Assembly (NCBI GenBank): GCA_964603615.1
Contig: CAZRVU010000002.1
Coordinates: 1-64,000 of the forward strand
Source of the DNA: JAAZMI01 sp964603615
Lineage (GTDB): Bacteria; Bacillota; Dethiobacteria; DTU022; UBA8154
DNA: 64,000 bases
Direction of reading: 5' to 3'
In this document: piece after piece, positions 52,453-62,283 of the stretch
How positions within the stretch are numbered: position 1 is the stretch's first letter
Layout of the letters: every line of letters starts with the position of its first letter
Translations under genes and position numbers: made by a program
The notes under the pieces: generated by a model
The model's database searches: none
Seen by the model: only the letters and a program-made list of their open reading frames with translations
What the model was told of the DNA's origin: nothing

Positions 52453-54440
52453 TTTGTGTTCTCCTCAACCAGGACAAGGGGAAGCACTTCCTCAACATTG
52501 TCCAGATAATTAATCTTCATATCTTTTAAGATAACAGATAACCCACAGCGGTTTTCCCTGGGCAAAATCACTTGGCGAATGCCAGCCAGCCTCGCCCCGT
52601 ATAATTTTTCCACCAGGCCCCCGACAGGTTTTAGTTTTCCCTGCAAAGAAAGTTCACCGCTAACTGCAATATCTTGGCGCAGCGGCACCCGCTTTAGGGC
52701 ACTGTACAATGCTAAAAAGAGTGCCACGCCGGCAGAAGGCCCTTCGATATTGGCGCCGCCGATGATATTAATATGTAAATCATATTCGCTAATTTCCAGG
52801 CCGCTCAATTTGCGTAAAACGGAAGCTGCATTGAAAACAGAATCACGCGCCATTACGCCGGCGGCTTCATTAAAACGTATTTTACCCTTTCCAGATTGTG
52901 AAGCGGGGAAGGAGATGGCTTCGATCTCTAAAACTGTGCCCCAATACCCCGCTGCCGCCAGACCATAAACCTTCCCTATCTCCGCTCCCAAAGTGTTACG
53001 GGAAAAAGCCATGGGAAGCAAACGGTTGTTTTGAATAACTTCTTCGATAAGCCTGATATCCAACACAACTTTATTATTCTTTTCTGCCCTTTTATTTCCA
53101 AGCAAAGCTTCCTTTTTATCCCCGGGGAATCCGTTCGAAAAACAGCGGCTTTGTTTTTTCCCGGTAAAACTGCTGTAAAGAGCCAGTCCATAAGCATCGG
53201 CTAAAAGGTTTATTGCCCCCCTGCCCTCGTTCGTGTAGCGGCAAATTATTTTTTGGGCGCCGGCAGTCAGCTTCACACCTATTTTTTTGGCCGCATTTTT
53301 TACGATCTTTTGAATATCATCCGGAGAGAGCGGTTCAAAATAAACCGCACTGCAGCGCGATCTTAATGCCGGCGAAATTTCCGCCGTAGTTTTGGTCGTC
53401 GCTCCAACCAGGATAAAATCGGCCGGGGCACCTTCTGAAAACAGTTTATGAATATATTGGGGCACCTGCGGAGCAGAAGGATCGTAATAGGCAGAATCAA
53501 AAAATACGCGCTTATCTTCCAGAACTTTGAGCAATTTATTTTGCAGTTGCAAGTCCAATTCGCCAATTTCATCGATGAAAAGCACACCCCCATGTGCTTC
53601 TGTCACCAAACCAAGTTTTGGCTCGGGGATACCTCCTTCACTTAGTTCCCGCTTAGCCCCCTGGTAGATTGGATCGTGCACTGAACCTAGCAACGGGTTG
53701 GCAGTTTCCCGGGGATCCCAACGCAAGGTTGTAGCATCGACCTCTACAAAGGGTGCCGTGCTCTTCAGAGGTGTATAGGGCGTATTTTTTGCAGTTTCCA
53801 GCGCCAGGCGGGCTGCCGCCGTCTTTCCTACGCCCGGCGGCCCATAAATTATGAGATGTTGGGGGAAAGGCGAGGCCAACTTGGACATTAAAGCCCGGAT
53901 ACCTTTCTCTTGTCCAATAATTTCTTCCAAAGCAGAAGGCCTAAAAAATTCCCTGGCCGACCGGGATAGACTGGTCGCCGACATTTTCTCCAAAAGCGCA
54001 TATTTCTTTAAGGTCTGGGAATTCTCTGGCCCCCCTTCTTCTTTCAACAACTGTTCCTTTACTTCACGGATATATTCTTCGTGCCGTTCCTGCAGCTTTA
54101 TATTAACTTTCTCCTCTAGTGAATCCTCCAGCAAGCGACGGGTCAAAACTTCAGCCGCCTGTTCCTCCATCTCATCCAATAGTGTCGGAATTTGAGGATA
54201 TGGAGCTGTTTGTTCCAATACCGGATCTTCAAACACTAATTTTTGCATCCCCAGGACCTGGTTTTCTAATTTTGAGGACTGCAGCAGTTCCAAAGCCTCA
54301 AATTTTGCAGCTTTTAAAATAAGGTTGTCTGCACCATAGATGGTCACCAGTAAATCATAAAAAGCCTTAACTCTTCTTTGCAGGTTTTCTTCGTTAGTGG
54401 CGGGCATAAATGCAATCGGATTCTTTGACAGCTTAGACAT
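52449..54440 (-). CDS. lonC: Lon-family ATP-dependent protease, LonC type
   Basis: A 663-residue AAA+ protease of the LonC group, known from a subset of endospore formers. An N-terminal alpha-helical region (1-165) has a coiled-coil part (about 110-150). The AAA+ domain follows, with Walker A GPPGVGKT near 200 and Walker B VLFIDEIGEL. Then comes the Lon protease domain with the Ser-Lys dyad near 569 (EGPSAGVAL) and 612 (GGLVEKL). A Lys/Asn-rich insertion at about 425-450 is unusual. The start is the ATG at 54440 (or GTG 54443), whose perfect SD lies on the far side of a hairpin. Confidence 0.9.
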   Translation of the reverse strand: MSKLSKNPIAFMPATNEENLQRRVKAFYDLLVTIYGADNLILKAAKFEALELLQSSKLENQVLGMQKLVFEDPVLEQTAPYPQIPTLLDEMEEQAAEVLTRRLLEDSLEEKVNIKLQERHEEYIREVKEQLLKEEGGPENSQTLKKYALLEKMSATSLSRSAREFFRPSALEEIIGQEKGIRALMSKLASPFPQHLIIYGPPGVGKTAAARLALETAKNTPYTPLKSTAPFVEVDATTLRWDPRETANPLLGSVHDPIYQGAKRELSEGGIPEPKLGLVTEAHGGVLFIDEIGELDLQLQNKLLKVLEDKRVFFDSAYYDPSAPQVPQYIHKLFSEGAPADFILVGATTKTTAEISPALRSRCSAVYFEPLSPDDIQKIVKNAAKKIGVKLTAGAQKIICRYTNEGRGAINLLADAYGLALYSSFTGKKQSRCFSNGFPGDKKEALLGNKRAEKNNKVVLDIRLIEEVIQNNRLLPMAFSRNTLGAEIGKVYGLAAAGYWGTVLEIEAISFPASQSGKGKIRFNEAAGVMARDSVFNAASVLRKLSGLEISEYDLHINIIGGANIEGPSAGVALFLALYSALKRVPLRQDIAVSGELSLQGKLKPVGGLVEKLYGARLAGIRQVILPRENRCGLSVILKDMKINYLDNVEEVLPLVLVEENTK

Positions 54441-54446
54441 CACCGG

Positions 54447-54495
54447 CAGCAGAATATATGGCTACCTGGCCACCATATATTCTGCTGACCTCCTT
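54447..54495 (-). promoter_or_regulatory. hairpin between the SD and the lonC start codon
   Basis: On the minus strand AAGGAGGT (54495-54488), a perfect SD, is followed by a 15-bp perfect inverted repeat (54447-54461 with 54473-54487, 11-base loop), then CCGGTG and the ATG at 54440. The linear SD-to-ATG gap is 47 bases, far too long. If the 41-base hairpin folds, the effective gap is 6. The stem also hides a tiny ORF ATG GTG GCC AGG TAG. Confidence 0.8.
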
Positions 54496-54515
54496 TCTGA
54501 TACATCTTATTCTGT

Positions 54516-54551
54516 GATTCTACTGCAGAATGTAGCTTTTGCAGTGGAATC
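54516..54551 (+). mobile_element. 36-bp deletion derivative of the MITE (copy 2)
   Basis: Left end GATTCTACTGC is joined directly to the last 25 bp of the right end (AGAATGTAGC...GTGGAATC), with the internal part of about 190 bp missing. It is flanked by 7-bp direct repeats ATTCTGT (54509-54515 and 54552-54558), the target-site duplication. The rplI stop codon straddles its edge. Confidence 0.85.
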
Positions 54552-54996
54552 ATTCTGTTTTTTCCACTAAAACCAGGATCGAAGCAGTTACCTCCGGGTG
54601 CAGTTTAATCTGCACCGTATAATCACCCAATGCTTTAATGGGTTCCTCAAGAATTATTTTTTTCTTGTTAATATTAATTCCACTTTTGGTAAGCCCTTGC
54701 GCAATATCTGCAGAAGTGACTGAACCGAACAAACGGCCGCCTTCGCCGGCCTTTACTTTAATAGTTATTTTTTCTTCCGCTATCCTTGCAGCCAGATCCT
54801 CTGCCGCTTTCAGCTTTTTAGCCGCTTTTTGGGCACGAATATCGTCTTGCATTTTTAGATCCTTAAGGTGGCCGGCAGTTACTTGCTGGGCTAAATTTTT
54901 GGGAATCAAGTAATTCCGGGCGTAACCAGCGGCCACCTCCTTAATTTGGCCCTTTTCCCCTACATTAGGAACATCCTTCAAAAAAACAACCTTCAA
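54550..54996 (-). CDS. rplI: 50S ribosomal protein L9
   Basis: Binds 23S rRNA near the L1 stalk. The 148 residues have the N-terminal domain KVVFLKDVPNVGEKGQI with GYARNYLIPKNLA, a connecting helix rich in Lys and Ala, and a C-terminal domain. The start is TTG at 54996, 7 bases after AAGGAGG. The stop TGA is made of the last base of a target duplication and the first two bases of a MITE remnant; without the insertion the frame would stop at TAA in the same place. Confidence 0.96.
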   Translation of the reverse strand: MKVVFLKDVPNVGEKGQIKEVAAGYARNYLIPKNLAQQVTAGHLKDLKMQDDIRAQKAAKKLKAAEDLAARIAEEKITIKVKAGEGGRLFGSVTSADIAQGLTKSGININKKKIILEEPIKALGDYTVQIKLHPEVTASILVLVEKTE

Positions 54997-55243
54997 CCTG
55001 GCAACCTCCTTTCCAAACAACAGGTTACAAAAATAAACACGCAGCTAAGTTGGTGTTCATCTCTTGAGTCACGACATTGGCATAAAATATAACTTGAAAA
55101 ATAGTGCCTGTCCTACCAGTTAAATTTTCGCTGCCTTTCTTTGATTTCCTGCTTATCAAGTCAGTAGAATTAAATACCAGATAGGCAGATCTACACCCAA
55201 AAAACAAGCGGCAACCTTGCTTACTGCGGCTGCCGCTTGAGCA

Positions 55244-55471
55244 TTATTCAGACGTATATGGTAACAAGGCCATCTGTCTGGCCCTTTTGATGGCCGTCGT
55301 AAGTTGCCGCTGATGTTTAGCACAATTTCCAGAGATACGGCGCGGCAAAATTTTACCTCTTTCCGTGATAAACCTTCGCAATCTATCAGCCTGCTTATAA
55401 TCGATGTACTCTACCTTATCCACACAAAAAGCACAAATCCTTCTTCTGCTTCTGCGTTTTTCCCTACGCAT
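55244..55471 (-). CDS. rpsR: 30S ribosomal protein S18
   Basis: Binds S6 in the platform of the small subunit. The conserved core RRICAFCVDKVEYIDYKQADRL and GKILPRRISGNCAKHQRQL (shortened here to its key parts) is present; CAFC and the later Cys/His pair fit the zinc-binding form. I chose the ATG at 55471, where family members begin. A longer TTG start at 55528 (AAGGAGG 12 bases upstream) is possible. It follows ssb by about 100 bases and ends the rpsF-ssb-rpsR unit. Confidence 0.93.
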   Translation of the reverse strand: MRREKRRSRRRICAFCVDKVEYIDYKQADRLRRFITERGKILPRRISGNCAKHQRQLTTAIKRARQMALLPYTSE

Positions 55472-55572
55472 ATTTTCATAGCCCTGCCACACAAAGCAAA
55501 GCACCTTTATGGTAACATTTGCTTCCAAGGGCCGGCAAAGCCTCCTTTCTACACCCTATTCGTTTTTTCCCT

Positions 55573-55980
55573 TTAAAAGGGGACATCGTCTTCTTTGATC
55601 TCTGAATCTTCTTCCATAAAAGAATCACCATAACCATTTTGTGTATCAACCGGTTGTTCCCGACGACTGCCAAGGAAATGAACGCTCCGCGCCACAACCT
55701 CTGCCGTCATACGGCGAATCCCTTCCCGATCATCATAAGAACGAATCTGCAGGCGTCCTTCCACCGCCACCTGCCTTCCTTTGGTAAGATTACTGGCACA
55801 GCTTTCTGCCAGCTTTCTCCAGGTGACAATCCTGATAAAATCTGCTTCTTTTTCGCCTTTCTGGTTAAGAAAAGGCCGGTTCACAGCTAATGTAAAATTC
55901 GCCACGGCCACCCCTTCACCCGGGGTATATCTCAACTCCGGATCCCGCGCCAGATGTCCGATTAGAATAACATTATTCAA
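55573..55980 (-). CDS. ssb: single-stranded DNA-binding protein
   Basis: OB-fold protein that coats single-stranded DNA in replication and repair. The 135 residues begin NNVILIGHLARDPELRYT and end in the acidic tip EDDVPF that recruits partner proteins. The linker between fold and tip is short. The start is TTG at 55980, 8 bases after GGGGGG. It sits between rpsF and rpsR, the usual order. Confidence 0.96.
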   Translation of the reverse strand: MNNVILIGHLARDPELRYTPGEGVAVANFTLAVNRPFLNQKGEKEADFIRIVTWRKLAESCASNLTKGRQVAVEGRLQIRSYDDREGIRRMTAEVVARSVHFLGSRREQPVDTQNGYGDSFMEEDSEIKEDDVPF

Positions 55981-56017
55981 TATTTTAGCCCCCCAAGCTA
56001 TTCATCTTTATAAAAGC

Positions 56018-56533
56018 CTATTCGACTTCCGTTTCTAAATCAGCAGCCCGCTCTTCTGTAGAGCTACCTTCAACATCGCCGGCATCATTTTTTTCACCCT
56101 GAACACCTTCTGCAACTTGGACACCCTCTGCAACAGCTTCATCTACAGGTACATCTTCTGGGGGGGATTCCCCTGCATTTGTAACACCTGTATCTCCTAC
56201 AGGCATATTATTCGCAGAGGTGTCAGTTGACTTCGTTTCCAGTTTATCTTTCTCTAAACGAATCACAATATAGCGTAAATAACCCTCATTCACTTTAAAA
56301 AAGTGTTCCAGGACAGGAATGAACTCTCTACCAGCCTGTACATTAAGAAGAACGTAGGAGCCTTCCCGAAAATTATTGATCGCATAGGCCAGCCTACGTT
56401 TCCCCAACTTTTTTAGTAAAACAATTGCACCTTTTTCGTTTTCTATAACCTGTTTGACTCTTTGAACGGCTTCATCCAGGGCTTCCCCTTCCCAATCAGG
56501 CTGTACGATAAACATGATTTCGTATAACTGCAT
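56018..56533 (-). CDS. rpsF: 30S ribosomal protein S6 with long acidic C-terminal tail
   Basis: The S6 fold occupies residues 1-96 (MQLYEIMFIVQPDW, RLAYAINNFREGSYVLLN, LRYIVIRLEKD). It is followed by about 75 residues of low-complexity acidic sequence ending AADLETEVE, with few hydrophobic residues, probably disordered. Typical S6 is about 95 residues, so the tail nearly doubles the protein. Its internal part contains a short repeat (AEGVQVAEGVQGE). The ATG follows GGGAGGTGAG. It begins the rpsF-ssb-rpsR unit. Confidence 0.94.
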   Translation of the reverse strand: MQLYEIMFIVQPDWEGEALDEAVQRVKQVIENEKGAIVLLKKLGKRRLAYAINNFREGSYVLLNVQAGREFIPVLEHFFKVNEGYLRYIVIRLEKDKLETKSTDTSANNMPVGDTGVTNAGESPPEDVPVDEAVAEGVQVAEGVQGEKNDAGDVEGSSTEERAADLETEVE

Positions 56534-56602
56534 TTATTTTCTCACCTCCCTCTGGTCTAAGCGGCCCCCATTAATCATGAAAGCAGGGATAATTTATTAC
56601 TA

Positions 56603-56631
56603 ATGTTAACACACCAAAAACGGTAAAGCAA
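56603..56631 (-). promoter_or_regulatory. probable promoter of rpsF-ssb-rpsR
   Basis: On the minus strand TTGCTT (56631-56626), 17 bp, then TAACAT (56608-56603), with TG just before the -10. It lies about 70 bases upstream of the rpsF ATG. The matches are partial. Confidence 0.45.
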
Positions 56632-56742
56632 GTTGCCTGGTGAAATTTAACAAAGCAAACACTTGAAGCCAACTCCGGATTAACCGCTAATAAATCGAAA
56701 AGGCAGAACCCGTAATTCTTTGCAATAACATTACTTATTACA

Positions 56743-57795
56743 TTATTTAATCACGCCCGGCTCGACATCCCGGCTTTTTTGTTCATCCTGCACATACTCA
56801 AGCAGGCTCCTTATTATCCCGGCAATAGGCACACCAAGAATCATACCCAGCGTCCCGGCCAGTTGCTGGCCTATCAATAAACAAACGATAACAGTAATTG
56901 GCTTCAATTTGACTGCTTTACCCAAAAGCAGCGGGGATAAAATTATCCCGTCCACCGTTTGCACGACAACATAAATAGCCACCGTCACAAAAACGGAGGG
57001 CGTGCTGGCTGAAAAACTTAAAATAACTGCCGGGATAGCAGCAATATAAGGACCGATATATAAGATAATGTTTAAAATTCCAGCGATAATCCCCAAAAGA
57101 AAGGAGTAAGGCATGCCAAAAATTGAAAGTAAAACCCCCGTAAAAATGCCCACTAAAGAACAACGTATAATATTACCCCGGATATAGCCGCCCATATTGC
57201 GATCAATAATCTGCATAATATCGCGGGCGTAACGTTCATAAGGGGGAGGTACCAACCTGACAATCATTTGACGCACATTTTGAAAATCATAAAGTAGATA
57301 AAAAACAATGAATAGAATGAAAAAAATATCCACCATACTAGAAACCAAGGAGACGCTGTAAGATGCCAGCTCCTCAAGTGCCGGTTGCACCTTTGCCGGC
57401 AATTGTAAAAGTGCCTGCATGAGCTCCGGGCTTAAATCAATTGTTGTGAGATAATCTGATAGTTTTTCTAGATAAAACTGCGCCTGCCTTACATAAAAAG
57501 GGAAATCCCTGACGACGTCCTTGGCTTCTCTTTGTACAATCGGAATAATGATACTGAGTATTGCAGTAATCAGCAGCAAAAAAACCAAAAAAGATATCGC
57601 TACCGCCAAAAAGTGGGAAATATAGCGTCGTTTCTTGAGCCACTCTGCAATCGGAGAAAGAACATAAACAATTAACAGACTGATCACAACAATTTGTATT
57701 ACCCAGGAAATACGGTTTAAAAACCAGAGCATCGCCACGAATAATATAATCCATAAGAAAAACTTTGTGACCTCTTTTGGTGCTATGCTACCCAT
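56743..57795 (-). CDS. AI-2E (UPF0118) family membrane transporter
   Basis: A 350-residue protein with about eight helices and the family pattern: an N-terminal pair of helices, a soluble region after helix 3 (REAKDVVRDFPFYVRQAQF), then GGYIRGNIIRCSLVGIFTG and a C-terminal group with LGVPIAGIIRSLLEY. The family includes AI-2 exporters and Na+/H+ antiporters, so the substrate is not known. It follows ychF by 30 bases and is read with it. Confidence 0.85.
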   Translation of the reverse strand: MGSIAPKEVTKFFLWIILFVAMLWFLNRISWVIQIVVISLLIVYVLSPIAEWLKKRRYISHFLAVAISFLVFLLLITAILSIIIPIVQREAKDVVRDFPFYVRQAQFYLEKLSDYLTTIDLSPELMQALLQLPAKVQPALEELASYSVSLVSSMVDIFFILFIVFYLLYDFQNVRQMIVRLVPPPYERYARDIMQIIDRNMGGYIRGNIIRCSLVGIFTGVLLSIFGMPYSFLLGIIAGILNIILYIGPYIAAIPAVILSFSASTPSVFVTVAIYVVVQTVDGIILSPLLLGKAVKLKPITVIVCLLIGQQLAGTLGMILGVPIAGIIRSLLEYVQDEQKSRDVEPGVIK

Positions 57796-57825
57796 CTCTT
57801 TTTCGCTATCCTTTCCATCCCCTGC

Positions 57826-58923
57826 TTAGACTTTGAAACGAAAATAGATCACATCCCCGTCCTGAATCTGATAGTCTCTTCCTTCTAAACGCAAAATTCC
57901 TTTCTCTTTTGCAGCTACCACCGATCCAGACTGCAGCAGTTCCTCCCAGTTAATCACCTCCGCGGCGATGAACCCTCTTTCCATATCACTGTGCACCTCT
58001 CTGGCACCGCGGCGCGCCGGCGTTCCCCTGGGAACTGCCCAGGCCCGGGCTTCCTGACCCTTGATGGTAAAATAAGTAATCAATTGCAAAAAATCATACC
58101 CTATTTTAACCAACCTGTTTAAACTTGTTTCCTCCAGTCCATATTCTCGAAGGAATAATACCTTGTCCTCTTCATTCATTTCCTCCAGTTCGCCCTCCAA
58201 GGATGCACAAATACTAATAACTGGTGCTCCCTCTGCCTCCGCCAGCCTGCGTACCGTTTTAACCGGCACTGGTTCCTCCAAAAAGAGATCTCCCTCATCG
58301 ATATTGACGACATAAACCACCGGTTTGGATGTTAGCAGTTGCAGCTCCTCCAGTATCTTTTTTTCTTCTGCTTCGATCTCCAAACTGCGTGCGGTCTGCC
58401 CCTTGCTTAGATGTGCATAAACTTTTTCTAAAAGTTCTTTCTGCGCAAAGGCCTCCTTAGTAGCACCTTTAACGCTCCGTTGTGCCTTCTCCAGCCTTTT
58501 TTCGAGAACAGCAAGATCGGAGAGAATTAGCTCCAGTTCTACAATTTCAATGTCTTGCCGGGGTTCCGGGACCCCGACTAAATGCGGAACGTCTGGCGCG
58601 TTGAAACCCCTCACAACATGCAGAAGTAGATCCATCTCCCGGATATGAGCTAAGAAACGATTGCCCAGACCTTCCCCTTGACTGGCGCCCTTTATCAAAC
58701 CGGCAATATCGACGATAGACAAGGTTACCGGGGTTACTTCCGTGGAAGAAGCTAGGGCCGCAACCCTTAAAAGACGTTCATCTTTAACCGGAACAACTGC
58801 TCTATTCGGTTCAACTGTAGCAAAAGGATATTTTGCTCTCTCCACCGGTAGGCTGGAAAGAGCAGTAAATATCGTTGATTTACCAACATTGGGTAAACCA
58901 ACCAATCCACATTTAAAACCCAT
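57826..58923 (-). CDS. ychF: redox-regulated ATPase YchF (Obg family)
   Basis: A P-loop ATPase related to Obg that prefers ATP. It has an N-terminal G domain (GLVGLPNVGKSTIFTAL, DIAGLIKGASQGEGLGN, with NIDE replacing NKxD), a coiled-coil middle part (about 130-200), and a C-terminal TGS domain (EVINWEELLQSGSV, YQIQDGDVIYFRF). The 365 residues are normal. It neighbours the DUF951 gene, as yyaF neighbours yyzM in Bacillus. Confidence 0.95.
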   Translation of the reverse strand: MGFKCGLVGLPNVGKSTIFTALSSLPVERAKYPFATVEPNRAVVPVKDERLLRVAALASSTEVTPVTLSIVDIAGLIKGASQGEGLGNRFLAHIREMDLLLHVVRGFNAPDVPHLVGVPEPRQDIEIVELELILSDLAVLEKRLEKAQRSVKGATKEAFAQKELLEKVYAHLSKGQTARSLEIEAEEKKILEELQLLTSKPVVYVVNIDEGDLFLEEPVPVKTVRRLAEAEGAPVISICASLEGELEEMNEEDKVLFLREYGLEETSLNRLVKIGYDFLQLITYFTIKGQEARAWAVPRGTPARRGAREVHSDMERGFIAAEVINWEELLQSGSVVAAKEKGILRLEGRDYQIQDGDVIYFRFKV

Positions 58924-58938
58924 GTTTTTCTCCTTTTA

Positions 58939-59130
58939 TTAACAACTTTCTCCGGGTTCTTCGACGATCTCCTTTACTTTACGTTCGAACTTTTGTCGTG
59001 ACAAAAGCACGCTCCGACCGCATTTTAAACACTTGATACGAAAATCCATACCAATACGTATAATGCGCCAAAGTTCCCCGCCACATGGATGATTTTTCCG
59101 CATACGCACTATTTGACCTAACTTATACAT
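58939..59130 (-). CDS. DUF951 family protein
   Basis: A 63-residue basic protein that starts with KLGQIVRMRKNHPCGG, with a CLKC knuckle later and a final Cys. It matches the DUF951 family usually encoded next to ychF in Firmicutes; the function is unknown, although its size and charge suggest nucleic-acid binding. The ATG at 59130 follows GGGGATG. It precedes ychF by 15 bases. Confidence 0.9.
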   Translation of the reverse strand: MYKLGQIVRMRKNHPCGGELWRIIRIGMDFRIKCLKCGRSVLLSRQKFERKVKEIVEEPGESC

Positions 59131-59209
59131 ACTTTCATCCCCTGAAAGCTTCCCTAATCATAATACTACGCTCAACGGTCTAACTGCAAGCTATCTTTAG
59201 AAACTATTT

Positions 59210-60857
<1,648 letters not shown>

Positions 60858-61083
60858 GATTCTACTGCCTAAATTTTATTTGCCAGGCATTCGCTAAAAT
60901 CGGCAGCCATGCGACTGGCAATTTTTCACCCGGGCCAATTGAACGTCCGCTTCAAAAGGCCCTAAAAATGTCGTCCGGCCATTTTTGCTGCAAAATTGTG
61001 GCGTCTTCATGGGCTAATTTTTACAGCTTCGCCCCGGGCAAATTGCGCTTTATGCAGCAGAATGTAATTTTTGCAGTGGAATC
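60858..61083 (+). mobile_element. MITE-like element, copy 3 (226 bp)
   Basis: Complete copy from GATTCTACTGC to GCAGTGGAATC (11-bp terminal inverted repeats, one mismatch). The flanking target duplication is ATTATTT on the left and ATTAATT on the right (6 of 7 match, the left one part of the trinucleotide run). There is an internal hairpin with AAATGTCGTCCGGCCATTT. No coding sequence is conserved between copies. The adk stop lies inside the right target duplication (61085-61087). Confidence 0.85.
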
Positions 61084-61084
61084 A

Positions 61085-61738
61085 TTAATTAACTATTTTT
61101 TTTAAAAGGTCGGCAATATCCGTAAATACATCATTAATCGGGCGCGAACCATCCACACTATAATAAAGATCCTTCTGTTTATAATAATCAATAATGGGCA
61201 TGGTTTGCTTACAATAAACAGACAGTCTTTCTTTTACAGCATCAACATTGTCATCGCTTCTTTGATATAATTCACCGCTGCAATGATCACAAATATTACG
61301 CACTTTGGGAGGGTTAAATTTTAAATGATACGATGCACCGCAATTACGGCAGACTCTTCTTCCTGTTAAACGATCCGTCAACTCTTCTTCCAAAACATCT
61401 ATATTTACTACTGCATATATTTTTAATTGGAGCTCATCTAAAATTTCATCAAGAGCCTGGGCCTGTTCTACTGTCCGGGGAAACCCATCCAAAAGAACTC
61501 CGTTACTGCTACCATGTTTTGCCAGGTAATCTTTAACTAAAGAAATCACCACTTCATCCGGGACTAGTTTACCTTTATAAATATATTCTTTTGCTTTATT
61601 GCCTATTTCCGTTCCCTCTTTAACAATATTGCGGAAAATTTCGCCGCAGGAAACATGAGACAACGCAAAACCCTTGGCTAATTTTTCCGCCTGTGTACCT
61701 TTACCGGCACCAGGGGCGCCCATCAAAACAATAAACAT
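61085..61738 (-). CDS. adk: adenylate kinase (zinc-lid type)
   Basis: Interconverts ATP, AMP and ADP. The 217 residues carry the P-loop GAPGAGKGTQAEKL, the AMP-binding LDGFPRT, and the long LID domain with the four-cysteine zinc site (CRNCG and CDHCSGELYQRSDD). The ATG at 61738 follows a GGGAGG site. In most Firmicutes adk sits in the ribosomal protein operon after secY; here it is alone next to the origin region. Its last codons abut a MITE insertion. Confidence 0.96.
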   Translation of the reverse strand: MFIVLMGAPGAGKGTQAEKLAKGFALSHVSCGEIFRNIVKEGTEIGNKAKEYIYKGKLVPDEVVISLVKDYLAKHGSSNGVLLDGFPRTVEQAQALDEILDELQLKIYAVVNIDVLEEELTDRLTGRRVCRNCGASYHLKFNPPKVRNICDHCSGELYQRSDDNVDAVKERLSVYCKQTMPIIDYYKQKDLYYSVDGSRPINDVFTDIADLLKKIVN

Positions 61739-62033
61739 AAGAAAACCTCCCTTTTAGTAAAAAGATTCTGATAACAATGCTTGGATTTTCATAAGTTTCA
61801 CTAATAATTGAATATAAAAAATTACTTATTCTTTCAGCTACTTCTGGTCAAAACACGCTTAAATGTAATTATTTCTCCGTAATTATTCAAAATCCTGCCT
61901 TACTAACACATATATTTCTAACTTTGAGCCATAATGAATAAAAGCACAATAAAAACTTAATTTTAAATAATTTAAAACCGGGCCCTAACTAGAACTGGAT
62001 CTATTGTTTCTCATCTTTTTATTGCCTATTCAT
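61739..62033. other. AT-rich intergenic region upstream of adk
   Basis: About 295 bases without a supported gene between adk and a MITE copy. The sequence is very AT-rich and should contain the divergent promoters of adk and of the yyaC unit, but no perfect hexamer pair was found. Confidence 0.4.
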
Positions 62034-62259
62034 GATTCTACTGCCTAAATTCTATTTGCCAGGCATTCGCTGAAACCAGCAGCCCTTCGACTGGCAATTT
62101 TTCACCCGGGCCAATTGAACGTCCTCTTCAAAAGGCCCTAAAAATGGCGTCCGGCGATTTTTGCTGCAAAATTGTGGCGTCTTCATGTGCTGATTTTTAC
62201 AGCTCCCGCCCGGGCAAATTGCGCTTTATACAGCAGAATGTAATTTTTGCAGTGGAATC
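62034..62259 (+). mobile_element. MITE-like element, copy 4 (226 bp)
   Basis: Complete copy bounded by GATTCTACTGC and GCAGTGGAATC with an exact 6-bp target duplication ATTCAT (62028-62033 and 62260-62265). It ends 24 bases before the yyaC ATG, between any upstream promoter and the ribosome site of that gene. Confidence 0.9.
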
Positions 62260-62283
62260 ATTCATGCGAAAGGAACTATTAAG

